DNA from: Himantopus leucocephalus
Taxonomy: Eukaryota; Chordata; Aves; Charadriiformes; Recurvirostridae
Assembly: GCA_003993805.1 (NCBI GenBank)
Contig: RSEF01000004.1
Span: 16,480,000 to 16,543,999 of the forward strand
Reading direction: 5' to 3'
Length of the DNA stretch: 64,000 nucleotides
The translations under genes and the position numbers were made by a program. The notes under the pieces are model-generated. The model was not told the DNA's origin and made no database searches. It saw only the letters and a list, made by a program, of their open reading frames with translations. Positions 34,511 to 45,158 of the stretch are shown one piece after another; positions within the stretch are counted from its first letter, which is position 1; each line of letters opens with the position of its first letter.

Positions 34511-36464
34511 GGCAATGGCAAGTACTGCGGTAATTCACCTTTGTACATGAGGAGAGAAAAGCTGTGGATTCAATGTGAGGCTTAAGAGTGAAAACAGGCG
34601 TCTCACATACACCCAAGCATCCCACAGGTTTCACCAAACGTGAAAACCTAGCTAAAGTTGAACTCCACTATGTTGTACTGGCATTTCTGGAAGACGAGGG
34701 GTTCCTTGCAGAACCATGACACGACGTGCCACCCTGTTACAACAGCATTGGTTCTTTCCTACAGCTTAGAGGTTCTCTGAGGAACACAGCAAGGCAATGC
34801 TTGCATTCAACAAGTGGTGTCCTTCCTACCCAAGGATGCATGGTCACAATGGGGAAGGAGGAAAAAGAAAACAACAGGTAACTAACCTAAGAAAAGACAA
34901 AGGAGCTGAAAAATAAGTTGTCCAGAAAAGATGAGGGATTGACAAGGGAAGAGGAATCATAGAGAAAGAAGAGAAGTGGACTGTGTTCACAAAATTCTCC
35001 TTTAAAGGACCACAATGATAAATTGGCTCTGTGTGCCAGAAACTGCCACAAATTAGCTATGCCTCTTCGTTAATCTGTTTTTAAAAAAAATCTGCTATCA
35101 TCTAAGTTTGATGGCATATGATCTGTAACAGCAAGAAAATTCCATCAGCTTTCCCTTTAGGAGCAGAGTCTTGCTCTAGCAGGAGTCAAGGCTGACAGGC
35201 GTGCTCCTGGGGTTGGGGGCTGCTTCATTCTTTAAAGCAAGCAAAATGTCAGGAAAGCAACACTGCCACAGTTTGCGCGTAAAGGAATATATTGAAGATT
35301 TTTCTTACAGCAGCAGGCAGAAAGAAACACTAGCAAAACCTATGCAACTCCCCAAACAAAAGACAACATGAAGATTTGTTTTCTGTATTAAAATGTAACA
35401 GCCTATGAACAGAAAATATTAAATAATTAGTTAGATAATTAGATAGGTAAGAACATCGATCAAATACATACATTTCCTCCTTTGAACCATAGATTTATTG
35501 GCTGACGCAGGATATATAAGTGTTCTAAACCTTGTACGAGTCAGAAACAACAATCTCTGCCATTGATATTTATCATGTGTTCAAATGCTGATTGAAATTT
35601 GAACATCTAAAACTGAAAAATGACCTTACTAGTTACAGAAAAAAGTCTCCTTCTGGTACCAACAGCAATTACACGTCATTAAATATAAGCTAAAGCTCCT
35701 GTGTTGTTTTTTTTTTCTCCTTTCTTTGTTTGCTTTGCTTCTGTACTTGCCTTTCATCCCATTAAATTCATTGGCCAAATTAGTCACTGTTATCTGTTTT
35801 AAGAATCATTTCATAATTAACTGAATGGAAAAAAAAAATCAGGTTGTTTCCAATTCCCTAAAACCCAAATCTTATCCACCCACTCCAACATCTGCAGATG
35901 GTAAGCACAGTATGTCTCTTCATTAATATCAATAATGTTAGTTGTTTATATCTACATACAATAATCTGTACTGAAACTACTTGTATGGCCCTAGTTCTGC
36001 ACTCACTGCTCAGGCAAAACTAACTCTTCAATCAAAGAGAGCTTAGCTCAATTAAAGGCTGTAAAGAAGGAGCTCTTAATGCGCTCTTGGCTTGAAGTGC
36101 AGTGGAAGAATCCCATAAGAAGTAGCAGCGTGTTACGGGGATATACGCCTTTGTATTCAGCAGCTGCAAGAAGGTGTCTCAGCTCTGCGAGTCAGCCCTG
36201 TTTTGGTAAAGCAACTACCGGTGGCAATATATGAAGAGGTTTTTTTTGTGGAGCCAACAAGGACAGGTCTTAGTAGGAACTGGTTATGTTCTGCTACAGT
36301 TTAAGTGTCTCTTACCATTTCAGAAGGGACATAATTAAGCAGTAATAAAGTGCAAGAGATAGTAAGGACTGTCAATCTCAAACATTTAAAAAATGAATCA
36401 ACTTCTTTCCTAAAGAATGAGCCAAATCAAAATACCCTTTTTAATCAACCTTGGGTGCTTTTTT
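34511..36464. other. Intergenic DNA without recognised genes
   Basis: AT-rich, with polyT near 35706-35716 and polyA at 35829-35838. No gene or repeat family was recognised. Confidence 0.6.
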
Positions 36465-36865
36465 AATAGATTTTGAGTCTTTGAGGTTTGTGTCTCTGAG
36501 CTTTTCTCCCAACAAAAGGGCTCAAGAACTTATTTTGAAAGCTAAGATGCTTGCAGACTCAAATTATTCTAGCAGCTGAGGCTTTAGGAAAAAGATACTA
36601 AAACTCATAAAAAAATTATTAGCGCTTGCCATGCTATTTCTGTATGTCCTACAGATTTAGAATTANAATAGATTTTGAGTCTTTGAGGTTTGTGTCTCTG
36701 AGCTTTTCTCACAACAAAGGGCTCAAGTACTTATTTTGAAAGCTAAGGTGCTTGCAGACTCAAATTATTCTAGCAGCTGAGGCTCTAGGAAAAAGATACT
36801 AAAACTCATAAAAAAATTATTAGCGCTCGCCATGCTATTTCTGTATGTCCTACAGATTTAGAATT
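36465..36865. repeat. Direct duplication of about 200 bases around a single N (assembly artefact)
   Basis: The block at 36465-36664 is repeated at 36667-36865 with about five substitutions and one deleted A (about 97% identity). The two copies are separated only by TA-like end bases and the N at 36666. This is what two contig ends look like when their overlap was not merged, possibly from two haplotypes. Confidence 0.85.
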
Positions 36866-39249
36866 GCCTGCCATGCCAGTTCAAGGCCAGAGAAAAGAAA
36901 ATCTATTTTCTGAAATATGGAACGTCTTTTTATAATGCTTATCATTCAGTTGTGTGTATGTCACACTTCTGCAGGTTTCATTTTGTATTTACGAATGCCC
37001 TGACTACAGAGCCGTGTTAATTCAGCTTTGCCCAGGTTCGTTTCTTAATGGCTCAGAATAGGAAGGTGATGGCTGTTGGGTTAGCTGGTTTAGAGACCTC
37101 GCTCCCTCTAGAAATGTGCTTTTGAGGAATGCTGCTGCAACCATTCCAGACAAAAGAGATACAAGAAAATTTGTTTTTCTGTGACAAAAGAGTGGTGATC
37201 GCATACACGCATTGAAGACCAAGCACACTGTATTTCATCAGTTGATGGTCATTCCCAGAGCGTGCAATTAAAATGCAGCTGTTCATTAGGAAAATACTAC
37301 CCTATTCTTGCATAAGTAAGGTGTGTCATGAGCAAATGAAGGGGTCATTTTTGGTCCAAAGCCAGTTTGTGAATAAATGCTGGACAGGAGATTTCATATA
37401 CAATTTGATAATCTGCAATAAAGAGGGAAGACTTGAAGCAAGAGCAACAATAAGCTTTTAAGGTTGAAAACATGACTCGGAGAAAGCCTTGAAAATTACT
37501 TTCAACAATCAAAAAAATCAATACTAGCAACACTTACACTGACTTTAGTTAGTTAATGCATCAGAAAGTTCTAGAACTTTTCTTCCCCCAAACAAATACC
37601 AACCGCAAAACATATGAGGTCTCAAAACAAACTATGTATTGAATATTAAAAAATTCACAAGGAAGAGGTGAGGAACAGATTCTCACCTTCACACAGACTT
37701 CTGTTATTGCTGTAGCAGGTCAGAAGTCTTCCAAACTGCCAGTTACACTCACTCCTAGTTTAAGGTCAGTTTTAATTATTGCAATATGAAAAAGACCTTT
37801 GTGCAAATACAGAGTGACTATATGGTATAGCTGCTGATCTGGTTGTTATCTAAAACATGAAAAGGAAACCACTTGCTGCTGTACTTCTCTCCTTATTCAT
37901 CACTGACTCACGTTCCTCTAAGCGTTTGGACCCACGGGAGCGGCAGGTCTGTGTTTCCAGTCTGATCCTAGCAAACTCTCAGAGGTTGCTATGCAATCCA
38001 AATTTCACAAAACCTGGTCATGCAGGATTCCCTGTCCATGGGACAGAAGCGACTGTTCTCCTAAGACCTGTGAATTTATCCACAAGTCAGTCTTTTCCAG
38101 TCTGGGATCTTTCACTGAGGCGGCAGGTGTGTTTTGGGGGCTCTTCCTCAAAATTTGTTTTTACTCTGTGATTCAAATATACATCGGTAAAAATTGCCGG
38201 AGTTGCATTCTGCTTCGAGCAAAGGAAGATTTTTTTCTCTTTCTCAGTTTCATAAGGAACAATGGCTGAAAATGTAGTTACTGAACAGAGTAAGGCTCAA
38301 ATAATGAATACAACTGAAAGCGGTATGTTTTAGTTACCACAGAAAAATGGTACTCAGCCTTGGCCGTTAGGAGATAAGGCCTGTTGTTCATTAACCTGGA
38401 GAAAGGCCTTGTCTGAAGGTTATAATAATGAATTAAAGCAATATGATTCCTCCAATGTGGTTTTAACTGCACCGGCACCAATGGGATAAAGGTGGTTCTT
38501 ACCTCTAAGGCATAATCTACCTTTATTCCAGTAACTGCATCTAAGGTATGACTAAGCAGTACTGTATAATTTTAACAAAAAATAACAAGTCAGACTAATC
38601 CATCCATACCTCTAAAAAATTACGTGCACTCTTGCTTTCAGTTCATTCCCCATCAAATGTCAATATATAGAACAGCCGCTTAAATTTTTATGATATATAA
38701 ACCATGCTTATTCGGACATATTATCTCCTCAGAGATGTAGCTTGCCAAGGTCATCTTACGTGTGTAAATTCCTAAGTCAGAGGCCATATTATGAATTATT
38801 AAAACTAAGAGAAAAAACTGCATTTGATTATTAGTTTTTCATTATTATACTCTCATATGCACCATGTTTATCACCAGGCCAGGGACAATATATGAAAATG
38901 TATGCTCTTCAGCTCTGAAAACATGCTTATTCGATTCAGTTCCAAATCAAAACAGATAACAGATAATGTCAATTGAATAAAGCAAAAAATGATTAGCTAA
39001 CTTGAGGAAAACAGTCTACTCATGACAACTATCAGCCTATCCTGTTTTGAGGTAAAACAGAACCAATTTTCTTTTCAGTAATTTTGCTTTTCAGTTAAGC
39101 CTCTTCTAACTCTCTGAAATTAGGAGCATATTCTTCAGACAGTGTCTGCTACCAGAGTGATCAGACCTATGTTTGCAGCTGATGCCCAGGCATGGTATGC
39201 AGAGAGGCTCCTGCTTATACCTATTGCTCCAACACCCAAGGGCAGTGAA
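36866..39249. other. Intergenic DNA without recognised genes
   Basis: No repeat family or gene was recognised. Overlapping open frames at 37857-38269 have no known content. Confidence 0.55.
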
Positions 39250-39825
39250 CTTTGGTACTTGTCCCGTTGGAGGGTCGGAAGCAGAAAAGCATAGAAAGGT
39301 CCCACCCGTGGGGAGGAGCGGACAGGACAGGGGACCCAAAACTGACCAACAGGGTATTCCATCCCATCTGCCTCATGCTCAGTATAAAAGCTGAGGGATC
39401 AAAGGGTCAGTCTCTTTCTCCAATGGCCAGCGTCCAAGGAGGGCTCTGTTCATCTGCTATGGATGCCAGTCCCTGCGTTCCTGAACCCAGATCCGGAATC
39501 CAGTTCCTGTCTGTCACTGAGTCCAGTCTGGGACTTTCCCTGTGCCCGCCGGTGACAGGTTCGTCACCCTAGTAGCTCAATATGGGTTGTACATATTGTA
39601 GATATTTCATTATTTTCTTATTAATATGATTATCTTTTCTTTTTATTATTTTATTATTAATATTTCATTCAAGTAGTTTTGTTTCTTTTTAACTTGCAAG
39701 TCTCTCTCTGTCATTTTCTCTCCTCTCCTCTGCAGGGAGATGCTCTGCCTTCTCTGAAGGGGAGAGCGGTTAAAGAGAGCATCTGACGTTCATTTTAGTG
39801 GCCAGCCCAGCCCAGCCCATGACAC
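39250..39825 (+). mobile_element. Avian endogenous retrovirus LTR-like element, plus strand
   Basis: ACTGACCAACAGGGTATTCC, then a CATGCTCAG word and TATAAAAG (TATA at 39383-39388), align with the core of the LTRs at 23.8 and 27.4 kb. Downstream comes a stretch rich in ATTATT words (39600-39665) and then CCCATGACACA near 39818-39826 as a possible right end. The left end is unclear and could be as early as about 39160. No retroviral coding sequence adjoins, so it appears to be a solo LTR. Confidence 0.65.
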
Positions 39826-42800
39826 AGCCACAAGGCTGCCAGTTTTCATCCACAGCAAGAATTTCTCAAGGTCTCTTTTTTGCCTTCAAAATCATGAGTT
39901 TTCTTGCCCAAGCCTCAGTGGGTAGTTGGAAGGTGATTTATTTTCTCTCTTCCTCTGGATTTCTAATTGGAAGCCACCATGTTTCTAATATTTAATATTC
40001 CAATAGCAACTGGTGAACAAACAGGCATTTTCAGGACTGATCATATAAATCACAATTAAAATGCACATGAGGATCCTCTTTTGAATCATTCTCCAGAAGA
40101 GCCTACTTTTCTCTCTTGACTATATCACCTCTATCAATGTCTTCTTAGAAAGAATAGCCTAGAAACACTGTCCCTAATGACACTTTTAGTGAGCTAATCC
40201 CTCTTTTTACAAATTCTAACCCAGCAAACAGACACATGTCTTAACTTCTAAGCAGCAGGCTGGTTAATGCTCAATTGCTAGACATATTTGAAGAACGGGA
40301 TACCGTTCTTGAATAGTGGATTCTAGGCACAAGCAAACATATAGACAGATGCACACAAAGGCACATATGAGGGATATACCTGAGGAAACAGCAAATAGAA
40401 ATATCCTCTGCTAAAGGTATCTTTCTGCTAACAAAACAAGAACATAATACCAGTCCAAAATGACCAATCTGTCTGCCAATGGCTGTAGTCCTTAGATGCT
40501 ATTACACCTCACTAAGTTGGTGCATGGTTGCAAAACTTGGCCAATGGCTCGGAGGGGACCTACTGACAAATAAGAATTTATGTGATGGTATTTTTCTTAA
40601 ATGTTGTATGTAACATACATTTGCCATCAAGAAGTATATGGGAAGCAGCTACTTCGAAGCATCCTGCAGACCAGCTTCACTGCTTCTCTCTTTCATTACG
40701 TTTTGTCAAGGTGGTGCACTGGTTCGCACCTGAACTTCTCCATAGGCTATGGCATAAGCAAGAGGGATCGTGTTGATGCAAATAAAAAACTTCTCCATTT
40801 AAGACATTTGAAAAATGTCCATCTGAAAATCCACAGACATACGTACATACATACATCAGGCCCACTGTTATTTTGAATCAATCCACAAGCTTTACCTCAA
40901 CCACAAGTCAATAATATTTTTTACAGTATTAAGTTCTCAACCTGAAACTATAGGATATAAATAAAACCACAGGATGAAATAATTGCACCAATCATTCTGC
41001 TATACATAGGAAGAGACAGTATTACAGAGAGAGATTTAGAATTTCTCCATTAAACTTTGGTACTTAACATTTCAAATCTGAACAGCATTTTCAGAACATA
41101 CACAGGAAGGTTAAACTCTCATTTGGTTAAAAAATAACCTACTAGTTTCCCCTTAAAACTACCATGTAACCATTCATTTCCATGCGGTACATTTGTCAAG
41201 TGAGGGAAGAAGACACCAGGGCTAATGTTCTAAAATTTGCAACATCTAAAGCAATGCCCTTAAGGTCATGGTTAGAGAGAAGAGACTGTTTAATACCATC
41301 TATGTTCTGTGATTATCACAGCTCACACATTACAATTAAACCCATTTGTAGGCATCAAAACAAAAATGTTCTGACTTTAGAAACTGCCAGCCACCGGCAT
41401 CATACATTGACTTCAGTTTATTTTGCAGGTACTCATTTCAAACAGAGACTTTCTTCAGGTGTACCCAACTTCGGCCAGCCAGAGCGCCTTCACTTTCAAG
41501 TGCTCTGTAAAAGACAAATGTTGCGAAGGCATGTTCCTTCCGCCTTTGCAGTGAATGGATTCTTTGAGGAAATGGGAGTATTAACTGCGATACAGCTACC
41601 CTTTTTGTCAAATTCTTTCAGAAAGAGATCACTGCTTCTGGGACCCACAGGCCCACATATTATTCACAGACCACACACTGGGAGGAGATGCGTTGACCTC
41701 AGGTCTGTTACATCACCATTAGTGTTACTCCACCCAGGATCTGCATAGTTCATTTGGATGAAGTTTCAGAAGTTATCAAGAGCAGCCTGCATAATAAGCC
41801 ACAAACTTGGGCTGATTCACTTTGGAAAGTCTAAACAGTGCTCAAAGAGTCAAAGAGGCCAAATTTTCCCTGGGTTTTGGTGGTTTTTTTAATTCATGTT
41901 ACAGATTCCCTATTTTATTTCTCTGTCCCAAGGAAATGAGACAAAACCTTCATCTGTACTCATTTATCTCAGCTATCGTTTAGCGGAATCACACAGAAAT
42001 CCCTTCTGGATGACATAGCCTCCTGAATTCTACAAGCTGGACGTGAGGCTCTGCCTTACGTGAGCAAAGAGCAGAGTCTCCAGAGCCAGACCGCAGCGCT
42101 CTCCTACTTCTTTTGTACAGCTGAAGCAACACAAAGCAAGTGAGAAATTACGAAGGATTCCTTCCCTTGACGCAGGGGATCCTTTGGGTGGATGGCTGAC
42201 AGGGTAACCCGCTTTACACAACAAAAGCATGGCCTTCCCAGAAGGGGCCTGTCAGGGCTTGTAAGCAACTAAATGGGTTGGGAGCAGACATGATAATGTA
42301 AAAAGTCTTTGAGCAGCAGAATGAAGGACTGCAGCCCAGCCTTGAATGTGTGCTAAATTACACTAAAAGCCAGAATCTTATTGAGGGAACAGAAAGAGAC
42401 CTGGCTGCCATGTCCTTCCCTCTTCAGATGCACTGAGCGTAAACCCAGCAAGACCGAGAACTGTGCGTTTGGTTTTTCATTTCTCAATGCACGTATCCTT
42501 TCATGTGCCCATAGGACAAAGGGCGGAAGTAACAGAGAGGGTTAACGGCTTCACTACAGTTGACTGGTGTTAAAGCCAGGGCAGATGTGGGCTTTAATTA
42601 GAAAGCAGCTGCACATACATAAACCACTGCAATCTTAACCCAGAGAGTGACAGTGTGAATACAAACCTCTTGCAAAAGCACATACCTTTTATCTGCATTT
42701 GCCTGTGTTTTTAGGGGGAAGGGGTTTCAGCAGAATTCTATCCAGGAGCTCATAGGAGATAGAAGGAAAAAGTACATATATGTCTAAAAATCAGAAAAGG

Positions 42801-43143
42801 GCACTAAGAATGTAAACAGAAAAGAATAAAAATAACCACATAGATCAAGTTACTCAACACCAAAACAGAACAGTAAAGTTTTCCATTACCTTTCACAGAA
42901 TAGAGCTCTCCCACTATGAGCAAGGCTCCAGCTGTTCTCTTGGCTTTCCCTTGGGCATTGATTATGCTGGACATCCTGTGAGCCCCCCCAAAACTGACAA
43001 TTATATCTAGAATATCCCAGCCCTTTAGAAATTCAGGTACTCAATTTGCTAGAAATACTGCAGAGGAGGAAATCATGACCATCACATTTACTCTGTTAAT
43101 TTTTACCATGGTCCACTGGGTAGAATGTGGAGGTTCCCTTGTC
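39826..43143. other. Intergenic DNA; includes an unexplained 188-codon open frame
   Basis: No repeat was recognised. The ATG frame at 41182-41748 (188 codons) is the longest outside repeats. It is rich in His, Arg and Ser, has no signal peptide, membrane segment or motif I know, and no poly(A) signal close behind. It may be chance. Confidence 0.5.
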
Positions 43144-43192
43144 GGGAAGCAGATGAGTGCACGGGAAGCAGATGAGCGCACAGGAAGCAGTG
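43144..43192 (+). repeat. Short tandem repeat, 19-base unit
   Basis: Two nearly identical 19-base units (GGGAAGCAGATGAGTGCAC at 43144-43162 and a copy with one change at 43163-43181) are followed by a partial third unit. Confidence 0.9.
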
Positions 43193-43913
43193 CTGCTGGA
43201 CAAGCCAGGAGCTACATACTCCCTTCACATCCGCAGGCAGCAGCAAAACCCTACAAGCTGCTCCCTGACAACAGCATAAAACGGAGGTTACTTAGGCCCA
43301 CAAAGCCCTTTAAGGCTGAAGTCTGCAGGCTTGTTCATCCTAGGTATAAGGATATGCCAGTATCCGCAGAGGAGTGTTCGTGTCCTGCCTCATCATATAG
43401 GCTGCATATGCAGTATAAATGGGTGCAATGCACTTTGTGTTGTCAGCTCCACTTAGCTCTAAGATTCTATATCTTTAATGGGATTTAAAGGTAGAGAAGC
43501 AGGTGGGTAAGCTGGGAATTTATATATCTCAACATATACTCTAGTAAATCATCTCCCTTTCTGTCTTGAGTGATTGTCCATATGCAGTGTTACACTTTTA
43601 GGATGCTTGCTATCCACTAATTTTCCCATTCCACCAATGTACATTACTTGGATGAGAAGCCCCTGGCCCTCAGAGACAGAGGACAATCGTATCAAGAATT
43701 ACAGCAGCCCCAGAACCTTCTGTAACAGCACATTGTCTAGTGTTAACAGAGAACCATGTGGTGGCTTTGCAAATTGCACACCTCATGAACAAGGTGAGAG
43801 AAGTTAGCTCTCCCTACTACTGCCATAACAGTTCTGACATACCTGATGCCCAGGCAAAAGCACTGAGCATTCTTCCTATAATGTCAAAAGGCACAGACGT
43901 CATTAAAGATGGT
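43193..43913. other. Intergenic DNA without recognised genes
   Basis: Nothing was recognised. The open frame at 43075-43488 begins before the tandem repeat and reads through it, so it is unlikely to be coding. Confidence 0.6.
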
Positions 43914-45013
43914 TGTATTTGGTTTGCGTGGCAAGGTTTTGGTAGCGGGGGGGCTACAGAGGGGGGCTTATGTGAGAAGATACCAGAAGCTTCCCCCATG
44001 TCTGGTGGAGCCAGTGCCAGCCAGCTCCAAGAAGGACCAGCCACTGGCCAAGGCTGAGCCCATCAGCGCTAGTGGTAGCCCTCCTGGAATAACATATTTA
44101 AGAAGGGGGGAAAAAACTGCTGCACAACAGCAGCTGGGAGAGAAAAGTGAGAATACATGAGATGAACAGCTCTGCAGCCACCCAGGTCAGTGAAGAAGGA
44201 GGGGGAGAAGGTGCTCCAGGCATTGGAGCAGAGATTCTCCTGCAGCCCGTGGTGAAGACCATGGTGAGGCAGGTTGTCCCCCTGCAGTCAATGGAGGTCC
44301 ACGGTGGAACAGATATCCATCTCTAGCCTGTGGAGGACCCCACACCAGAGCAGGAGGATGCCTGAAGGAGGTTGTGACCCTGTGGGAAGCCCATGCTGGA
44401 GCAGGCATGTACCTGTGGACCTGTGGGGAGAGGAGCCCACGCTGGAGCAGGTTTGCTGTCAGGACTTGTGACCCCATGGGGGACCCATGCTGGAGCAGTC
44501 TGTTCCTGAAGGACTGCACCCCATGGAAGGGACCCACAGTGGAACAGTTTGTGAAGAACTGCAGCCCATGGGAAGGACCCACAATGGAGAAGTTCATGGA
44601 GCACTGTCTCCCATGGGAGGGACCGCACGCTGGAGCAGGGGAAGAGCGTGAGGAGGAACAGCAGAGACAACATGTGATGAACTGACCACAGCTCCCATTC
44701 CCCGTCCCCCTGCGTTGCTAAGGGAAAGGAGGTGGAGGAATCGGGAGTGAAATTGAGTCTGGAAAGAAGAGAGGGGTGGGCAGAAGGTGTGTTTAAGATT
44801 TGGGTTTATTTCTCATTATCCTACTCTAATTTGATTGGCAATACTTTAATTTCCCCAAGTTGAGTCTGTTTTGCATGTGACAGTAACTGCTGAGTGATCC
44901 TTATCTTTACCCACGAGCCTTTCACTGTATTTTTCTCCCCTGTCCAGCTGAGGAGGAGAGTGAAAGAGCTGCTTGGTGGGCACCTGGTGCCCAGCCAAAG
45001 TCAACCCACCACA
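43914..45013 (+). mobile_element. Avian ERV LTR, full length (about 1.1 kb), plus strand
   Basis: Begins TGTATTTGGTTTGCGTGGCA and ends CAACCCACCACA, matching a very common avian LTR family. Early on, GGTAGC and GCTAC flank a run of Gs and could form a hairpin (43941-43956). The middle (about 44210-44640) is a minisatellite whose imperfect units contain CCATGGGAGGGACCCA and CTGGAGCAG. A TATA-like ACATATTTAAG is at 44092-44102. The degenerate primer-binding site just downstream makes this the 5' LTR of a largely deleted provirus. Several open frames within (44187-44685) reflect the minisatellite and are not genes. Confidence 0.88.
44211..44640 (+). repeat. Minisatellite-like array inside the LTR
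   Basis: Eight or so diverged units, each with a CCATGG or CTGTGG word, then a GACCCACGCTGGAGCAG-like word and a variable part. Unit length varies from roughly 45 to 60 bases. The array is a known trait of this LTR family. Confidence 0.75.
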
Positions 45014-45021
45014 GTCTTCTC

Positions 45022-45039
45022 TGGCACCCAAAAGGTGAA
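45022..45039 (+). other. Degenerate retroviral primer-binding site (tRNA-Lys type)
   Basis: TGGCACCCAAAAGGTG starts eight bases after the LTR end. It resembles the tRNA-Lys primer-binding site (TGGCGCCCAA and so on) used by class II (ERVK-like) retroviruses, with a few changes. It places the LTR at the 5' end of a former provirus. Internal sequence stops soon after. Confidence 0.5.
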
Positions 45040-45065
45040 AATGAACCACTTGGTTGCTAGACAGC

Positions 45066-45158
45066 TACAGGTTTGAAGCCTGCACCCCAGACCACTAAGG
45101 GTCCTCCGGGCCCTGCAGCCCCCCTGCTACCAAAACTTTGCCGCACAAACCCAGTACA
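45066..45158 (-). mobile_element. 5' fragment of the same LTR family, minus strand
   Basis: Read on the minus strand, it starts TGTACTGGGTTTGTGCGGCA, continues AAAGTTTTGGTAGC and then the G-rich hairpin region, like the first 60 bases of the LTR at 43914. It therefore lies head-on to the plus-strand copy, with about 50 bases between. Only the first 90 or so bases remain. Confidence 0.75.

Noticed and set aside
36465..36865. Genuine tandem duplication
   Set aside because: The N exactly between the copies, and the same pattern at two other Ns, favour an assembly artefact.
43144..43192. CRISPR-like direct repeats
   Set aside because: Only two and a half adjoining 19-base units without spacers, in vertebrate DNA.
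44187..44685. Four overlapping open frames of 65-136 codons on both strands
   Set aside because: All lie in the minisatellite of the LTR, whose repeats lack stops in several frames.
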